Source: a virus. From it: a stretch of 64,000 bases of DNA. The position numbers were made by a program, and so were the translations under genes. The stretch is from the IMG/VR virus record IMGVR_UViG_3300043598_000004, positions 1 to 64,000 of that record; one strand, written 5' to 3'. This document shows, in pieces, positions 40,801-48,612 of the stretch (positions are counted from its first letter, which is position 1; the number at the start of each line of letters is the position of its first letter). The notes below the pieces were generated by a model. It was not told the DNA's origin, did no database searches, and saw nothing but the letters and a program-made list of their open reading frames with translations.

Positions 40801-42378
40801 CGTCAGCTGCGATTGAATCTTGTTGATGGTGTTGAACGAATCCAGGGCACTCTTGCCGAGATCGATCGCACCTTGCAAGCCGACGTACGCCGCTGCCAGG
40901 GCAAGCAGTTCGCCCTTCAGGCGTTGCGTCATCGAGAGCGTGGTCCGGCCACCTTCGAAGAATTTGAACGTACTCTTGCCTGCGCCTTCAGCTGCAGCAC
41001 CATACTTTTTATAAGCACTTTCCAACGTGCCGATTGCGCCCACCGCTCGATTCGTCTGATCAATCAGCCGCGTCTCTGCAGCTGCCAGGTTGTTCGTGTC
41101 AACGCCTGCAGCTTTCAAGGACGCCTGCAGGTCCCTGGTGATCGTCGATTGTTGTGCCAGTCCGGCAGCTGCGGATTTCAGCGTTGCTTGTGCCGTCGCG
41201 AGTTGCCTGCCGAGTTCGGCCGCATCGCCACCACCGGCACGCATCGCCGTGGTCAATGTCCGCAATGCGACTTGAGCCTGAGCGTACGCGGCCGACGATT
41301 CTTTCAGGACGGCTTGCTGGCGCTTGAAGGCGTCGATTTGAGCCGCGATGCCCTCTGCCCCCTTCATCGAGGCGTTCAGAGCCGCCATCGTTGTTCTAAG
41401 GTCTTTGACAGGCCCATTGATGGCGTTGACCTGAGATACCAGTCTGTCGAGCCCCGATGTCAGGCCATCGAGTGAACCATTCGCGGCCTTGGCAGGGTCG
41501 ATGATCGCCGCCAGCTGCGCCGCGAGATCACCACCTTTGACGGATGCCACCGATCGCGCCAGCGTGACATAACCCTTTGCTGCCGCGTCGGCCTGGTCGG
41601 CGGACTTGCGCATCGAGGCGTTCAATGCGTCCTGTGCATTGCGAGCATCGAGGTTGGCCTTGGCAACGTTCAGGACGTTGCGAGCGTTCTTCTCTTGGGC
41701 ATCGGTCGCGGCCTTGGCTGCATCAGTGATGACCTTTTGCGCAGCTGCGTCCTCCTGAGCCCACTTGAGTTTTTGAGCAGCAACGCGTTCTTCAGTCGCA
41801 GCGAATGCACGAATATCCGCTTCGATCGTGCTTAAGGCTTGCTCCTGACGTTCAAGTGCAGCATTTCCCACAGCAACGCCATTAGCCATGCGCTGTTGCG
41901 CACTCGCCAATTGGTCTGCAGCAATTCCATTTTCTTTAAGAGACGCGCCTGTTCGGTCGAGCCTATTTTGCGCTTGGGTCTGTGCCTTGTCGGCTTGCGT
42001 GACAGCCGATGCAAGGGAGCGTACTGCTTTGGCTTGAGCCTCAGTCTTCTTCTCGATGCCTTCGAGTGACTTGGCATATTCAAGCTGCTTGGTGCGAGCC
42101 TCATCAGCTGCACGCTTGGCTTCATCGAGAGCTTTGGCTTGTTCCTCGTAGAGCTTGACCAGAGCGCTTTGCTTGATCAGCTTTTCAACAGCGCTCTCGA
42201 TTTTCTTGTAGCTGGCTTCGAGTTCGCGAGCGGATGATTCACCGCGCTTGGCTGCACCGAGTTGCGCGTCCTGAGCCTTGGTAAGGTTGTCGAGTGCCTT
42301 GGTTACCTCGTCCAGGGTCTTCGTGCTGTAGTCCCTGGCCCTTACTCGTAGCTCAACGTCTTTCGAATCAGTTGCCAT
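37876..42378 (-). CDS. Tail tape measure protein (1500 aa)
   Basis: The largest gene. Residues 1-460 are long Ala/Lys/Glu coiled coils; then the tape-measure N-terminal type domain (INKIQSQLTIASGGDAQKAA, RSAGLSASDFEGVLKAVEQG, QLGDRLPGAF), followed by hydrophobic segments (VGRWLFVAYRGIVLLIETLGPLIALT). Ends SVKQMMK. Length sets tail length in siphoviruses. Its ATG overlaps the end of the GT chaperone frame. Confidence 0.95.
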   Translation of the reverse strand: MATDSKDVELRVRARDYSTKTLDEVTKALDNLTKAQDAQLGAAKRGESSARELEASYKKIESAVEKLIKQSALVKLYEEQAKALDEAKRAADEARTKQLEYAKSLEGIEKKTEAQAKAVRSLASAVTQADKAQTQAQNRLDRTGASLKENGIAADQLASAQQRMANGVAVGNAALERQEQALSTIEADIRAFAATEERVAAQKLKWAQEDAAAQKVITDAAKAATDAQEKNARNVLNVAKANLDARNAQDALNASMRKSADQADAAAKGYVTLARSVASVKGGDLAAQLAAIIDPAKAANGSLDGLTSGLDRLVSQVNAINGPVKDLRTTMAALNASMKGAEGIAAQIDAFKRQQAVLKESSAAYAQAQVALRTLTTAMRAGGGDAAELGRQLATAQATLKSAAAGLAQQSTITRDLQASLKAAGVDTNNLAAAETRLIDQTNRAVGAIGTLESAYKKYGAAAEGAGKSTFKFFEGGRTTLSMTQRLKGELLALAAAYVGLQGAIDLGKSALDSFNTINKIQSQLTIASGGDAQKAAAEFTYLSAAADRIGISLREAAPAYAKFAIAAKATGLTVDQTRFIFEQLAIAGRSAGLSASDFEGVLKAVEQGFSKGSIQAEELRGQLGDRLPGAFVLFAKSIGKTTEELGKLMEKNEVASVAFIDFARTLATDYQGASMQVQALAIAQARFANETLRFQDLIARSGFADAWTELLNKITAFLASEQGTKLAKDLATAFQAVVDVIGFLIDHLEEIKIGFALLIGLTVGRWLFVAYRGIVLLIETLGPLIALTTQLTGLLTAMGFSLVAVGDSATRGADGIDTFIGRLKRAAMMIPFMYSLLKGIELVTKAFDHLEKSRAESARTFGAVAGAASGTVNRKKLDNVGMPTEGLTPDPGGGFSNEEAVFKRTQEKLKKDQEKADKELKSARKRAAKDELGDRADIIKEGFNLTREGINKDIKDATKKSELLKQVDAQEKQALLADQIRYNTEHEKSGASAAKKEVTVKEEVKNALLKIQDDLAKAEVKLDQNATFDERKKTRLDAIAHSYDKLKKSIATLSTLDKDAAVAASAKLDIYIKQLQSVEEQKVTLEEVKRLEKELEDQTKLRQAGLEQEKIKYDAGLTSQEDFLKNTAEINRVADGAITKAADNLQRFADGVVDAKKGLLSLTDQAEIKTKTTTATAAAVASPRKADEALNKAQEDEINSLVAKRTAAEAIFKAQLELRVISEDDYAKRVNDNADEYKAKILELTQVMQARLEVQRAEGILNNTLNVEQIAALDAQIARVQLLRTQTANALPELDLMGKTLSNFMTSGIDQSFNALAQSLTDIATNAKSAGDAFRQLGGTVVSFVASFLFEISKAIAKQLILNAIASSGGVLGQAAVAAGGRVSTQHSGGVVGRSTGTYRKVDMSLFANAPRFHEGGLPGLKSNEVPTILQKGEEVLDRNNPDNVLNGGRKMNVDIPDNRFVLVDDRAGVPEAMMSAEGERAQLVMLKRNRASVKQMMK

Positions 42379-43056
42379 CTCGCATTGCCTTCAACTGTTT
42401 GTTTAAATTCGTCACCCCTTTGCCCTTGGGTGACATGATGGCAACCATCGCCGAATGCATCAATGTTACTTCGGTGGCGATGCGCTGATTAATCCTTTCA
42501 CGAATGATCTGCGCTTCATACCAAACCTTCGCCAGCGCATAACGATTTGCATATCGATGCCCTTCGCTCAGCAAGAGACTGACAGCCACTCGCAAGTTGC
42601 GATAGAACAGTTCCGCCCGCGTTAGGTGCGAGAGCCTGTCATCGTCTGGTTGGGGGCGACCATCCTGACTAGTTCGCTCAAGCTCTCGAACAATTTTTTT
42701 GGCCCGCCTGCCTCCGCAAACGTGAGCCGCCCGATGACCTTCAACGCAGCCACTTGCGTAGGCATGCTTAGGGCTCGCGCCTTGTCGACGACATCAGGCT
42801 CATCCGAGGCAATTGCAATCAGGTTCCCGACCAGTCCGGGTGCTTCCTTGGCCAATGCGATCGTGTACTGAGCAAACGCAGCCACGGCCGCATCACCTTT
42901 GATTCCGGCCGAATAAATGGCGATCAGCTTGTCCAGGTCCTGTGCATGGTTCTGCATCAGTAGCGAGATGTCATCCAAAGAAAGGCCCCTTACGATGAAG
43001 GAGCCTCCTGTGAAAGCGACTTCTTCGCGTTGCGGCGAATAGTCAGCTAATGGCAT
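42368..43056 (-). CDS. GT-type tail assembly chaperone by -1 frameshift (229 aa)
   Basis: Product of a programmed -1 frameshift. Zero-frame reading from 43056 reaches the slippery heptamer A-AAA-AAA (minus strand of the T run at 42694-42700, zero frame CCA-AAA-AAA-TTG). After a -1 shift the reading continues IVRELERTSQDGRPQPDDDRL and on to the stop at 42368. Computed length is 121 plus 108 residues. The downstream frame has no good ATG, so it is reached only by frameshifting. As in lambda G/GT, the long form recruits the tape measure. Confidence 0.85.
42622..43056 (-). CDS. G-type tail assembly chaperone (144 aa)
   Basis: Zero-frame product from ATG 43056, overlapping the major tail protein stop (TAATG). 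Helical with AFAQYTIALAKEAPGLVGNLIAIAS. Ends VAPNQTMTGSRT after ignoring the slippery site. Homologous in role and position to lambda gpG. Confidence 0.85.
   Translation of the reverse strand: MPLADYSPQREEVAFTGGSFIVRGLSLDDISLLMQNHAQDLDKLIAIYSAGIKGDAAVAAFAQYTIALAKEAPGLVGNLIAIASDEPDVVDKARALSMPTQVAALKVIGRLTFAEAGGPKKLFESLSELVRMVAPNQTMTGSRT
42694..42700 (-). other. Slippery heptamer for -1 frameshift
   Basis: AAAAAAA on the coding strand with phase A-AAA-AAA in the G frame. It lies upstream of the G stop and joins the downstream frame in the -1 direction. Confidence 0.85.
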
Positions 43057-43829
43057 TACACAGTCCGGCGTTCAGCATAGACGCGCTCGGTCGTGGCATC
43101 GAGTTTCAGCACTTCGAACGAGAACGGAATCTGCATCCATTCGTCGCTCTTCAGTGCGAAGTCGCCATTGGCCGACAGCTTGACGTAGGGCCAGAAGTAG
43201 TCGGTCTGCGATCCCACGGGATTCGCCGAGATGAAGCGCAGCGCACCGCGCACTTCGGTCCCGCTGCCAATAATTTGGGTACGAGTGCTGCCGGCGATGT
43301 TGTACGTGAAGATCACTGGATCGGTATCATCGATGTCGGGGGAATCCAGTTCGATATAGACGCGGCCCAAGTCGAGATCAGCTTCGTAGTTGTTCGGCTG
43401 CGCGATCGTGACGACACCCACCTTTACAACCAGGGTCGTGATGTCGCGGGCGCCTGTCGGGTTGGCTTCGTTGACACCGAGTTGCACGTAGCGGCCCCTG
43501 ACGTTAGCGACCGTTTCTGTCAGGGCCGTCGCCGGGGCGATCACGACTTCGCCAACAGCGCCGCCGAAGAACATGGCGACGTTCTCAGGCGAGATGTGAT
43601 CGGTGACCAGGGTGCCGGTGATGTTCTTTTCGATCGTGACCGATTCATCCTTGACGTTCAATCCCGAGTCCGCATCGAAGTGATCGAGCGTGCTTTCGTC
43701 GGATGACGTAGAGAGTTCTGGCGTATTGCCAAGGTAGCGCTCGGGTCCTGCGATTTTGGTGCCTTCAGCGAAGGCCGCAAAATAGACGCGACCCTTACCA
43801 ACAACGTAGTCTTTGCCTTCGGTTGCCAT
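43056..43829 (-). CDS. Major tail protein (257 aa)
   Basis: N-terminal GKGRVYFAAFAEGTKIAGPERYLGNTPELSTSSDESTLDHFDADSG is typical of major tail tube proteins. Alternating beta-rich body. Position between tail terminator-like gene and chaperones supports it. Confidence 0.88.
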   Translation of the reverse strand: MATEGKDYVVGKGRVYFAAFAEGTKIAGPERYLGNTPELSTSSDESTLDHFDADSGLNVKDESVTIEKNITGTLVTDHISPENVAMFFGGAVGEVVIAPATALTETVANVRGRYVQLGVNEANPTGARDITTLVVKVGVVTIAQPNNYEADLDLGRVYIELDSPDIDDTDPVIFTYNIAGSTRTQIIGSGTEVRGALRFISANPVGSQTDYFWPYVKLSANGDFALKSDEWMQIPFSFEVLKLDATTERVYAERRTV

Positions 43830-43870
43830 GTTGATTTCCTCAGAGGTTGAAACGATTTACAAGTGAAGCG

Positions 43871-44410
43871 TCACGGTGAGACTTGAGTGTACGGCTCACC
43901 AATCAGCGTCGCGATTCCAACCCGCAGGGGTAGGAAGAAGAAGGCGGCAGCTGACGACTTGTCGTCTGCCTGCCTTATCACTGGCGCGAAGATTTCCACG
44001 CTCGTGATGAGTTTGCCAAGCAAGTAGTTATCGGGATACTTCGGCAGTCCTGAGTTCGACTTGACGGCATTGATTCGACTTAAGAGCACTTCGGTCGCGG
44101 CATAAAAATAGTACGCCTGATCAGTCGCATGAACCTCTTCCACGCCAGCTTCGCATATGCCTTGGATCAGCAGTGTCCAACCATACTTCGTATAGCGATT
44201 CTCTTCAGCTCCAAACGTCGAGATGTCCGATGCAGGCGATTCCATGATCGAGATGATCGGCCAAGGCTTGCTCTCATCACCGAGCAAATTGCGGCCACGA
44301 AACACAGCACCAGCTGTCTTGAAGGTCTGATCATCGTACTCGTACTCAACGCCTTCAAGCAACGCTGTCAGACGCTCCAGAATCAACAGGCGAGTTGGTA
44401 TTTGGCTCAT
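43871..44410 (-). CDS. Tail terminator-like protein (179 aa)
   Basis: PTRLLILERLTALLEG at the N-terminus, then WPIISIMESPASD and YGWTLLIQGICEAG, the order of tail terminator (lambda U-like) proteins. Overlaps the minor tail protein gene by ATGA. Confidence 0.65.
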   Translation of the reverse strand: MSQIPTRLLILERLTALLEGVEYEYDDQTFKTAGAVFRGRNLLGDESKPWPIISIMESPASDISTFGAEENRYTKYGWTLLIQGICEAGVEEVHATDQAYYFYAATEVLLSRINAVKSNSGLPKYPDNYLLGKLITSVEIFAPVIRQADDKSSAAAFFFLPLRVGIATLIGEPYTQVSP

Positions 44411-45033
44411 GAGAGTCGTTCGAACTGTCGAAGGAATTCCACCGACACGAGTTTGAGAACTGTGGGGCCAGTGTCTTCAGCTACGTCCCTGAATACCTGG
44501 TCAACCGATGGACCATAGAGCAACGCGACGGTATGTGCTTGGTTCAACCAGGCTTGGTGCGCCGTTTTCTTGCCCTTCAAACTATCACCTGGACGTACCC
44601 TCACAGCCAAGCCGATGTTGAAGTTGTCTTCGGTGATGCTCTTCGCACCGGCCTTCAGGCGAACCAACCATGCGTTACGCAGGTAGGTCGCCCCGCCATT
44701 GCGTACCGTGACCTTCACAGTGCGCCCGCGTGCCGAACCGAGGGGTGTACCAGGGGCAACGAATCTTGCGAGGCTGGTGGCCCGTTTGCGGCCCACGATG
44801 ATGCCTTCCAAATCCTCTTCCTTGGCCAGCTTCGAAACCCGCAGGCGATCGCCGTTCAAGTAGCCCTTCGGGAAGTTGATTTCCCGGTACATCTGATCCT
44901 TGATCGCCTTCATGCCGCCGCGATTGATCACGGTGTTGATGGCCAGTCGGGCAGCACGCTTGGTCAGGTCAGGAAGATGCTTGAAATACTCGGCGGCATC
45001 CTTGACGCCTTCAATGTCAACGTACGTTGTCAT
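44407..45033 (-). CDS. Minor tail protein Z-like (208 aa)
   Basis: ATG 45033 overlaps the upstream stop. Basic, with TKRAARLAINTVINRGGMKAIKDQMYREI and SLARFVAPGTPLG, the features of lambda gpZ-like tail completion proteins. Position in the Z slot agrees. Confidence 0.75.
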   Translation of the reverse strand: MTTYVDIEGVKDAAEYFKHLPDLTKRAARLAINTVINRGGMKAIKDQMYREINFPKGYLNGDRLRVSKLAKEEDLEGIIVGRKRATSLARFVAPGTPLGSARGRTVKVTVRNGGATYLRNAWLVRLKAGAKSITEDNFNIGLAVRVRPGDSLKGKKTAHQAWLNQAHTVALLYGPSVDQVFRDVAEDTGPTVLKLVSVEFLRQFERLS

Positions 45034-45395
45034 GACGACACCGTTGGAACGCTGATGTTCCAAATCTCGTTGATCGGACCTACGTCTGGTTCTTGAGAGT
45101 CCAGGACTAGAACAACACCGTTATTCAATGCATCGGTGAGCGTGACCCGCCCACCGCGTTGCAGAACGATGCTCTTCAAGGCCAGTTCTTCTTTGTTGAA
45201 AAACACGCGATTGACACCCTCGATGATGTCGGAATATCCGTCATCACTAATGTTGCCACGCAAGGCAATGCGGTTATGCCAACGCACGGAAATCTTGGTT
45301 TCGCCACTCGCCGAGCGATGGCTATAGACAGCGTTCTCGCCGAAGGTGGAATGCACCACGCGGCGAGCTTGAGCCATGATTTCCGTGATTGACAT
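45030..45395 (-). CDS. Head-tail joining protein candidate (121 aa)
   Basis: Short basic protein in the lambda FII-like slot. Contains VRWHNRIALRGNISDDGYSDIIEG. Function by position only. Confidence 0.65.
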   Translation of the reverse strand: MSITEIMAQARRVVHSTFGENAVYSHRSASGETKISVRWHNRIALRGNISDDGYSDIIEGVNRVFFNKEELALKSIVLQRGGRVTLTDALNNGVVLVLDSQEPDVGPINEIWNISVPTVSS

Positions 45396-45401
45396 TTCGC
45401 T

Positions 45402-45722
45402 TTACAGGTCGGCAGCGCTGGTCTTGGCGGCAGGCTTCGGCGTGACGTTGCCCTTCTCGGCAGCTGCGTCGGCCTTGGCCTTCTCGTCCTTGGCCTTCTC
45501 TGCAGCGGCAACGGCCTTGGCCTTTTCTTCCTCTTCGGTTGCTGCAGCTTGCTGCGCGAGCAACTTGTCTTCGATGACGATCTTGCGCAACGAGTTCGGT
45601 GACGAAGCCTCGATGTCCTTCAGTTCGTCGGCAGTGAAATCGAATTCCGTTCCGATCTGCAGACGCTTTTGCTTGCCGTCGCGTTGAATGATGACGGACT
45701 TGACTGGGATGCGCTTGGGCAT
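45402..45722 (-). CDS. Head completion/connector candidate (106 aa)
   Basis: N-terminal IIQRDGKQKRLQIGTEFDFTADELKDIEASSPNSLR, then a Lys/Ala/Glu-rich helical tail of about 55 residues. Located between capsid protein and head-tail joining gene. No domain certain. Confidence 0.6.
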   Translation of the reverse strand: MPKRIPVKSVIIQRDGKQKRLQIGTEFDFTADELKDIEASSPNSLRKIVIEDKLLAQQAAATEEEEKAKAVAAAEKAKDEKAKADAAAEKGNVTPKPAAKTSAADL

Positions 45723-45775
45723 GATTGAATCTCCGGTGAAGTGAACGATAAGCCGCCGCAGCGGCCCGCAAAGAA

Positions 45776-46828
45776 TCAGGCTACCTTGACTGAGAACGTG
45801 GCATTCGGGTTCTTGGGAACCATCAGCGGCGCCGACTGCGAAAGCAGCATTTCAGCTGAAGGGTTCGGCTGACGCCAGTTCTTCAGGAAGTACTCCAACG
45901 GACGATAGCCCGCTTCGGCATCCATGATCGCGCCATAGCAGCGCACACCCTGGACATCCTGCGACACACCAACCACGGTGTTCTGATCAAGGAAGTACTG
46001 AGTCGTGCCATCCTCAGCACTGATGTACTTCGAAGTGTCCACGAAGACATCGATTGCACCTTGACCGTTCGCGCCAGCGATGCGACCCATGTACTCCTGA
46101 CCACCTTGGTAGTCATCGGCGATAAGGGTCACAGCCACTTGTCGACCACCGAATTGATTGTTCATCAATTCCTTCAGGTCAACGCGTTGCGTGAACAGTT
46201 CCCAAGCGTTTGCGCCGAAGACGTGTTTGCTGATGCGAGCCCCGCTCAGATCGTTCGCTGCCAGGCGCAAGTCCTTCAGCGTGGCCAGCGGGTCACCCGT
46301 GCTCACGTCCCACTTCGCAGCGCCCGCGAGGACGGCTGTCAGCGTTGCGTCGCGACGGAAATCCACCAGGGTCGCCGGGTAGTCTTCGCCGGAGATCGTC
46401 ACTTCACCATCGATGATCGCACGCGAAGCAAGCCACTCGTTCGTGTTCTGGAACTTCACGCGAGCCTTGCGCAGGAGTTCCGCGATCACGGCATCGCGAC
46501 GTTGAGAGATCGACAGCGATCCACCGAACGATTCGCCAGGCATGCGCGAGATGTGCATTTGCGGATTCACCACGTCGAGAATCTTGACGTAGGCCGGTGC
46601 CAGCGCAACAGCGGTGTAGCCATCGAGCTTTTGCGGACGACCTTGCATCGTCGGGATAACGAACGGCGCAAGCCCGCGATCATCGCCCTGGACCTTCTCG
46701 AAATAAATCTCGGGAGTGTCGAAGTTGATTTGACGGTTGAAGAGCGTCAGCCAGAACGGGGGCGACGGGGTTTTCTGCGTACGCATCACTGCGTCGAGTG
46801 TCAGAAGATCGTAGAGATCGAATGCCAT
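45776..46828 (-). CDS. Major capsid protein, lambda gpE family
   Basis: 350 aa. FWLTLFNRQINFDTPEIYFEKVQGDDRGLAPFVIPTMQGR, then EAGYRPLEYFLKNWRQPNPSAEMLLSQSAPLMVP are typical of the E family. Directly downstream of the decoration protein. Confidence 0.92.
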   Translation of the reverse strand: MAFDLYDLLTLDAVMRTQKTPSPPFWLTLFNRQINFDTPEIYFEKVQGDDRGLAPFVIPTMQGRPQKLDGYTAVALAPAYVKILDVVNPQMHISRMPGESFGGSLSISQRRDAVIAELLRKARVKFQNTNEWLASRAIIDGEVTISGEDYPATLVDFRRDATLTAVLAGAAKWDVSTGDPLATLKDLRLAANDLSGARISKHVFGANAWELFTQRVDLKELMNNQFGGRQVAVTLIADDYQGGQEYMGRIAGANGQGAIDVFVDTSKYISAEDGTTQYFLDQNTVVGVSQDVQGVRCYGAIMDAEAGYRPLEYFLKNWRQPNPSAEMLLSQSAPLMVPKNPNATFSVKVA

Positions 46829-46866
46829 GGTTTATATCTCCGAGAGTTGAGGGTGCTTATCCGAAC

Positions 46867-47250
46867 TCAAGCGCTCGGGGGTTTGGCGTGACCGATTTGC
46901 AGCGGCCCGTTGCCCATGAGTGACTTGCGCAGCGCGAACGTATTCACACCTGCCGGCCACACGATCATGTTGTGGTTGAACTTGCCTGCGGTGTAGTACA
47001 TCGCACGCTGGCCCGAGAGCACCGCCACTTGAGCAATGGCCAGCTTGCGCAGCGCATCACCCGTGTGCGTGGCCACCACGTAGGGTGTGACCCCGGTGTC
47101 GGTGATCACGATCAGTTGGTACTTGGCGATGTTCGCCAGTGCCGGTGCCGAGTCGGTGCCGATATCGTCCTGGCCGACGATGAAGCCTTCGATGCCAGCA
47201 ACGGTTGTTTCGTCGCTGTAAGCTGCCAGTTGCGGGTATGAGCCTGCCAT
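46867..47250 (-). CDS. Head decoration protein, lambda gpD-like
   Basis: 127 aa with GTDSAPALANIAKYQLIVIT, THTGDALRKLAIAQVAVLSGQRAMYYTAGKFNHNMIVWP, the gpD signature. Stabilises the expanded capsid. Confidence 0.9.
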   Translation of the reverse strand: MAGSYPQLAAYSDETTVAGIEGFIVGQDDIGTDSAPALANIAKYQLIVITDTGVTPYVVATHTGDALRKLAIAQVAVLSGQRAMYYTAGKFNHNMIVWPAGVNTFALRKSLMGNGPLQIGHAKPPSA

Positions 47251-47274
47251 ATTCGATTCTCCTGAGAGGTTGAC

Positions 47275-47712
47275 TTACTTGACAGCCGCGAGCTTGCGAC
47301 CCGTTGCCAGTTCTTGATTCGCGAGGATGCGTTGCGCAGGGGTTTGCCCGTCGCCGCCCGCGCCGCCACCGTTGGCGCCGACATTCGGATTCGCCGTGTT
47401 ATCCATGGCCTGATTGAACGCTGCACCTGCGGCAGCGGCCGGCGCTTCGGCGGCAGCGACCTTCAGCATCGCCTTGGCATCATCGACAGACATGTCGGTG
47501 TTGAGAGCCAAGTGGTTCGCCAGAGCGCTTTTGCCCTTGGCTTCCTCGCAATTGAGGATGCCTTGCACGCGAGCGCGTTCAGCAGTCTTCGCCGTGGCGG
47601 ATGCCGTGGCGGATGCATCGGCGATGGCCTTTGCGTTTGCAGCAGCTTGCGCGTCAGCTGCGTCCTTGGATGCCTGGTCGGTTGCACCCGGCTGCGCTTT
47701 TGTATCGGACAT
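47275..47712 (-). CDS. Nested scaffold protein candidate (145 aa)
   Basis: In-frame ATG 47712 with AAGGAAAG upstream begins MSDTKAQPGATDQASKDAAD, an Ala-rich helical C-terminal domain of the protease gene. The arrangement matches lambda Nu3 nested in C. Separate expression is inferred. Confidence 0.55.
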   Translation of the reverse strand: MSDTKAQPGATDQASKDAADAQAAANAKAIADASATASATAKTAERARVQGILNCEEAKGKSALANHLALNTDMSVDDAKAMLKVAAAEAPAAAAGAAFNQAMDNTANPNVGANGGGAGGDGQTPAQRILANQELATGRKLAAVK

Positions 47713-48612
47713 TTCGTCGTCTTTCCTTGCAGTGGTTGAAGTCGAGCCGGATAGCTCGTCGAATAACACCTGCATCGCCTGTGAAGGCGTTGCAATGGCG
47801 TCGATGAGGCCAAGCGACAAAGCGTCGTCGGCGTCATAACAACGGGCTTCGGTGTCTCGCACCTTGGCCGCGTCAATGTTCCTGTGCGATGCGATAAGCG
47901 CAACGAACTTTCCGCCCGTCTTATCGACATTCTTTTGAATGGATTTTTTGGCATCGGCAGACAGCGCTTCGTAGGGATTGCCGTCGACCTTGTGATCACC
48001 AAAATGAATAAACGTGATCTTGATTCCAATATCCGTCAGCAGCTTCGAGAAGTCCATGTGCATCGCCACTACACCAACGGAGCCTGCCCCGCCACTGGGG
48101 GTCATGACCACCTTCGATGCCGCTGAAGCCAGGGCGTAGCCCGCGCTGTATGCGTTGGAATCAATCAAGGACATGCTTGGCTTCACCGCCGCAGCCTGAC
48201 TCATCTCAGCGGCGAGTTCAAAGCAGCCTGCAGCTTCCCCACCGTTGCTGTTCACGTCGTAGACAATCGCCTTCACGTCATCATCAGCCATGGCTTGAGC
48301 CAGCTGACGACGAATGAAGTTGTACCCCGTGATGAATCCATAAGATTGCCCGAAGCGATTGATCAACGTTCCTTGAATCGGAATAATGGCCACACCGTCA
48401 GCGAAGGCGAAAGGTTTGCTTTGCTCTCTTTGACTGAAGCCAAAGGACTCGCACATCTCGCCAAGGCGGGCCTGAAACTTCACCTGAGCTTCAACAGGAT
48501 CGGTCATCGCCATATCGCGAAGGTCTTGTGCAAATCCTGAATACGCCGGTGACAGCGCCACAGCTTGAAGATGCATCCGCGAGAGTGCGGCGCGGGCAGC
48601 GATATCGCTCAT
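47275..48612 (-). CDS. S49-family head maturation protease with scaffold tail
   Basis: 445 aa. ClpP/crotonase-like fold with the probable nucleophile S156 in NAYSAGYALA and general base K208 in HKVDGNPYE. The N-terminal PIQGTLINRF and VNSNGGEAAG are conserved. The C-terminal third is a scaffold. Processes scaffold and portal in head assembly. Start overlaps the portal stop by ATGA. Confidence 0.92.
   Translation of the reverse strand: MSDIAARAALSRMHLQAVALSPAYSGFAQDLRDMAMTDPVEAQVKFQARLGEMCESFGFSQREQSKPFAFADGVAIIPIQGTLINRFGQSYGFITGYNFIRRQLAQAMADDDVKAIVYDVNSNGGEAAGCFELAAEMSQAAAVKPSMSLIDSNAYSAGYALASAASKVVMTPSGGAGSVGVVAMHMDFSKLLTDIGIKITFIHFGDHKVDGNPYEALSADAKKSIQKNVDKTGGKFVALIASHRNIDAAKVRDTEARCYDADDALSLGLIDAIATPSQAMQVLFDELSGSTSTTARKDDEMSDTKAQPGATDQASKDAADAQAAANAKAIADASATASATAKTAERARVQGILNCEEAKGKSALANHLALNTDMSVDDAKAMLKVAAAEAPAAAAGAAFNQAMDNTANPNVGANGGGAGGDGQTPAQRILANQELATGRKLAAVK

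Noticed and set aside
40813-41475. Long rightward open frame (220 codons) inside the tape measure gene
   Set aside because: Antisense shadow of a G+C-rich coiled-coil gene; no ribosome site and Cys/Arg-rich noise.
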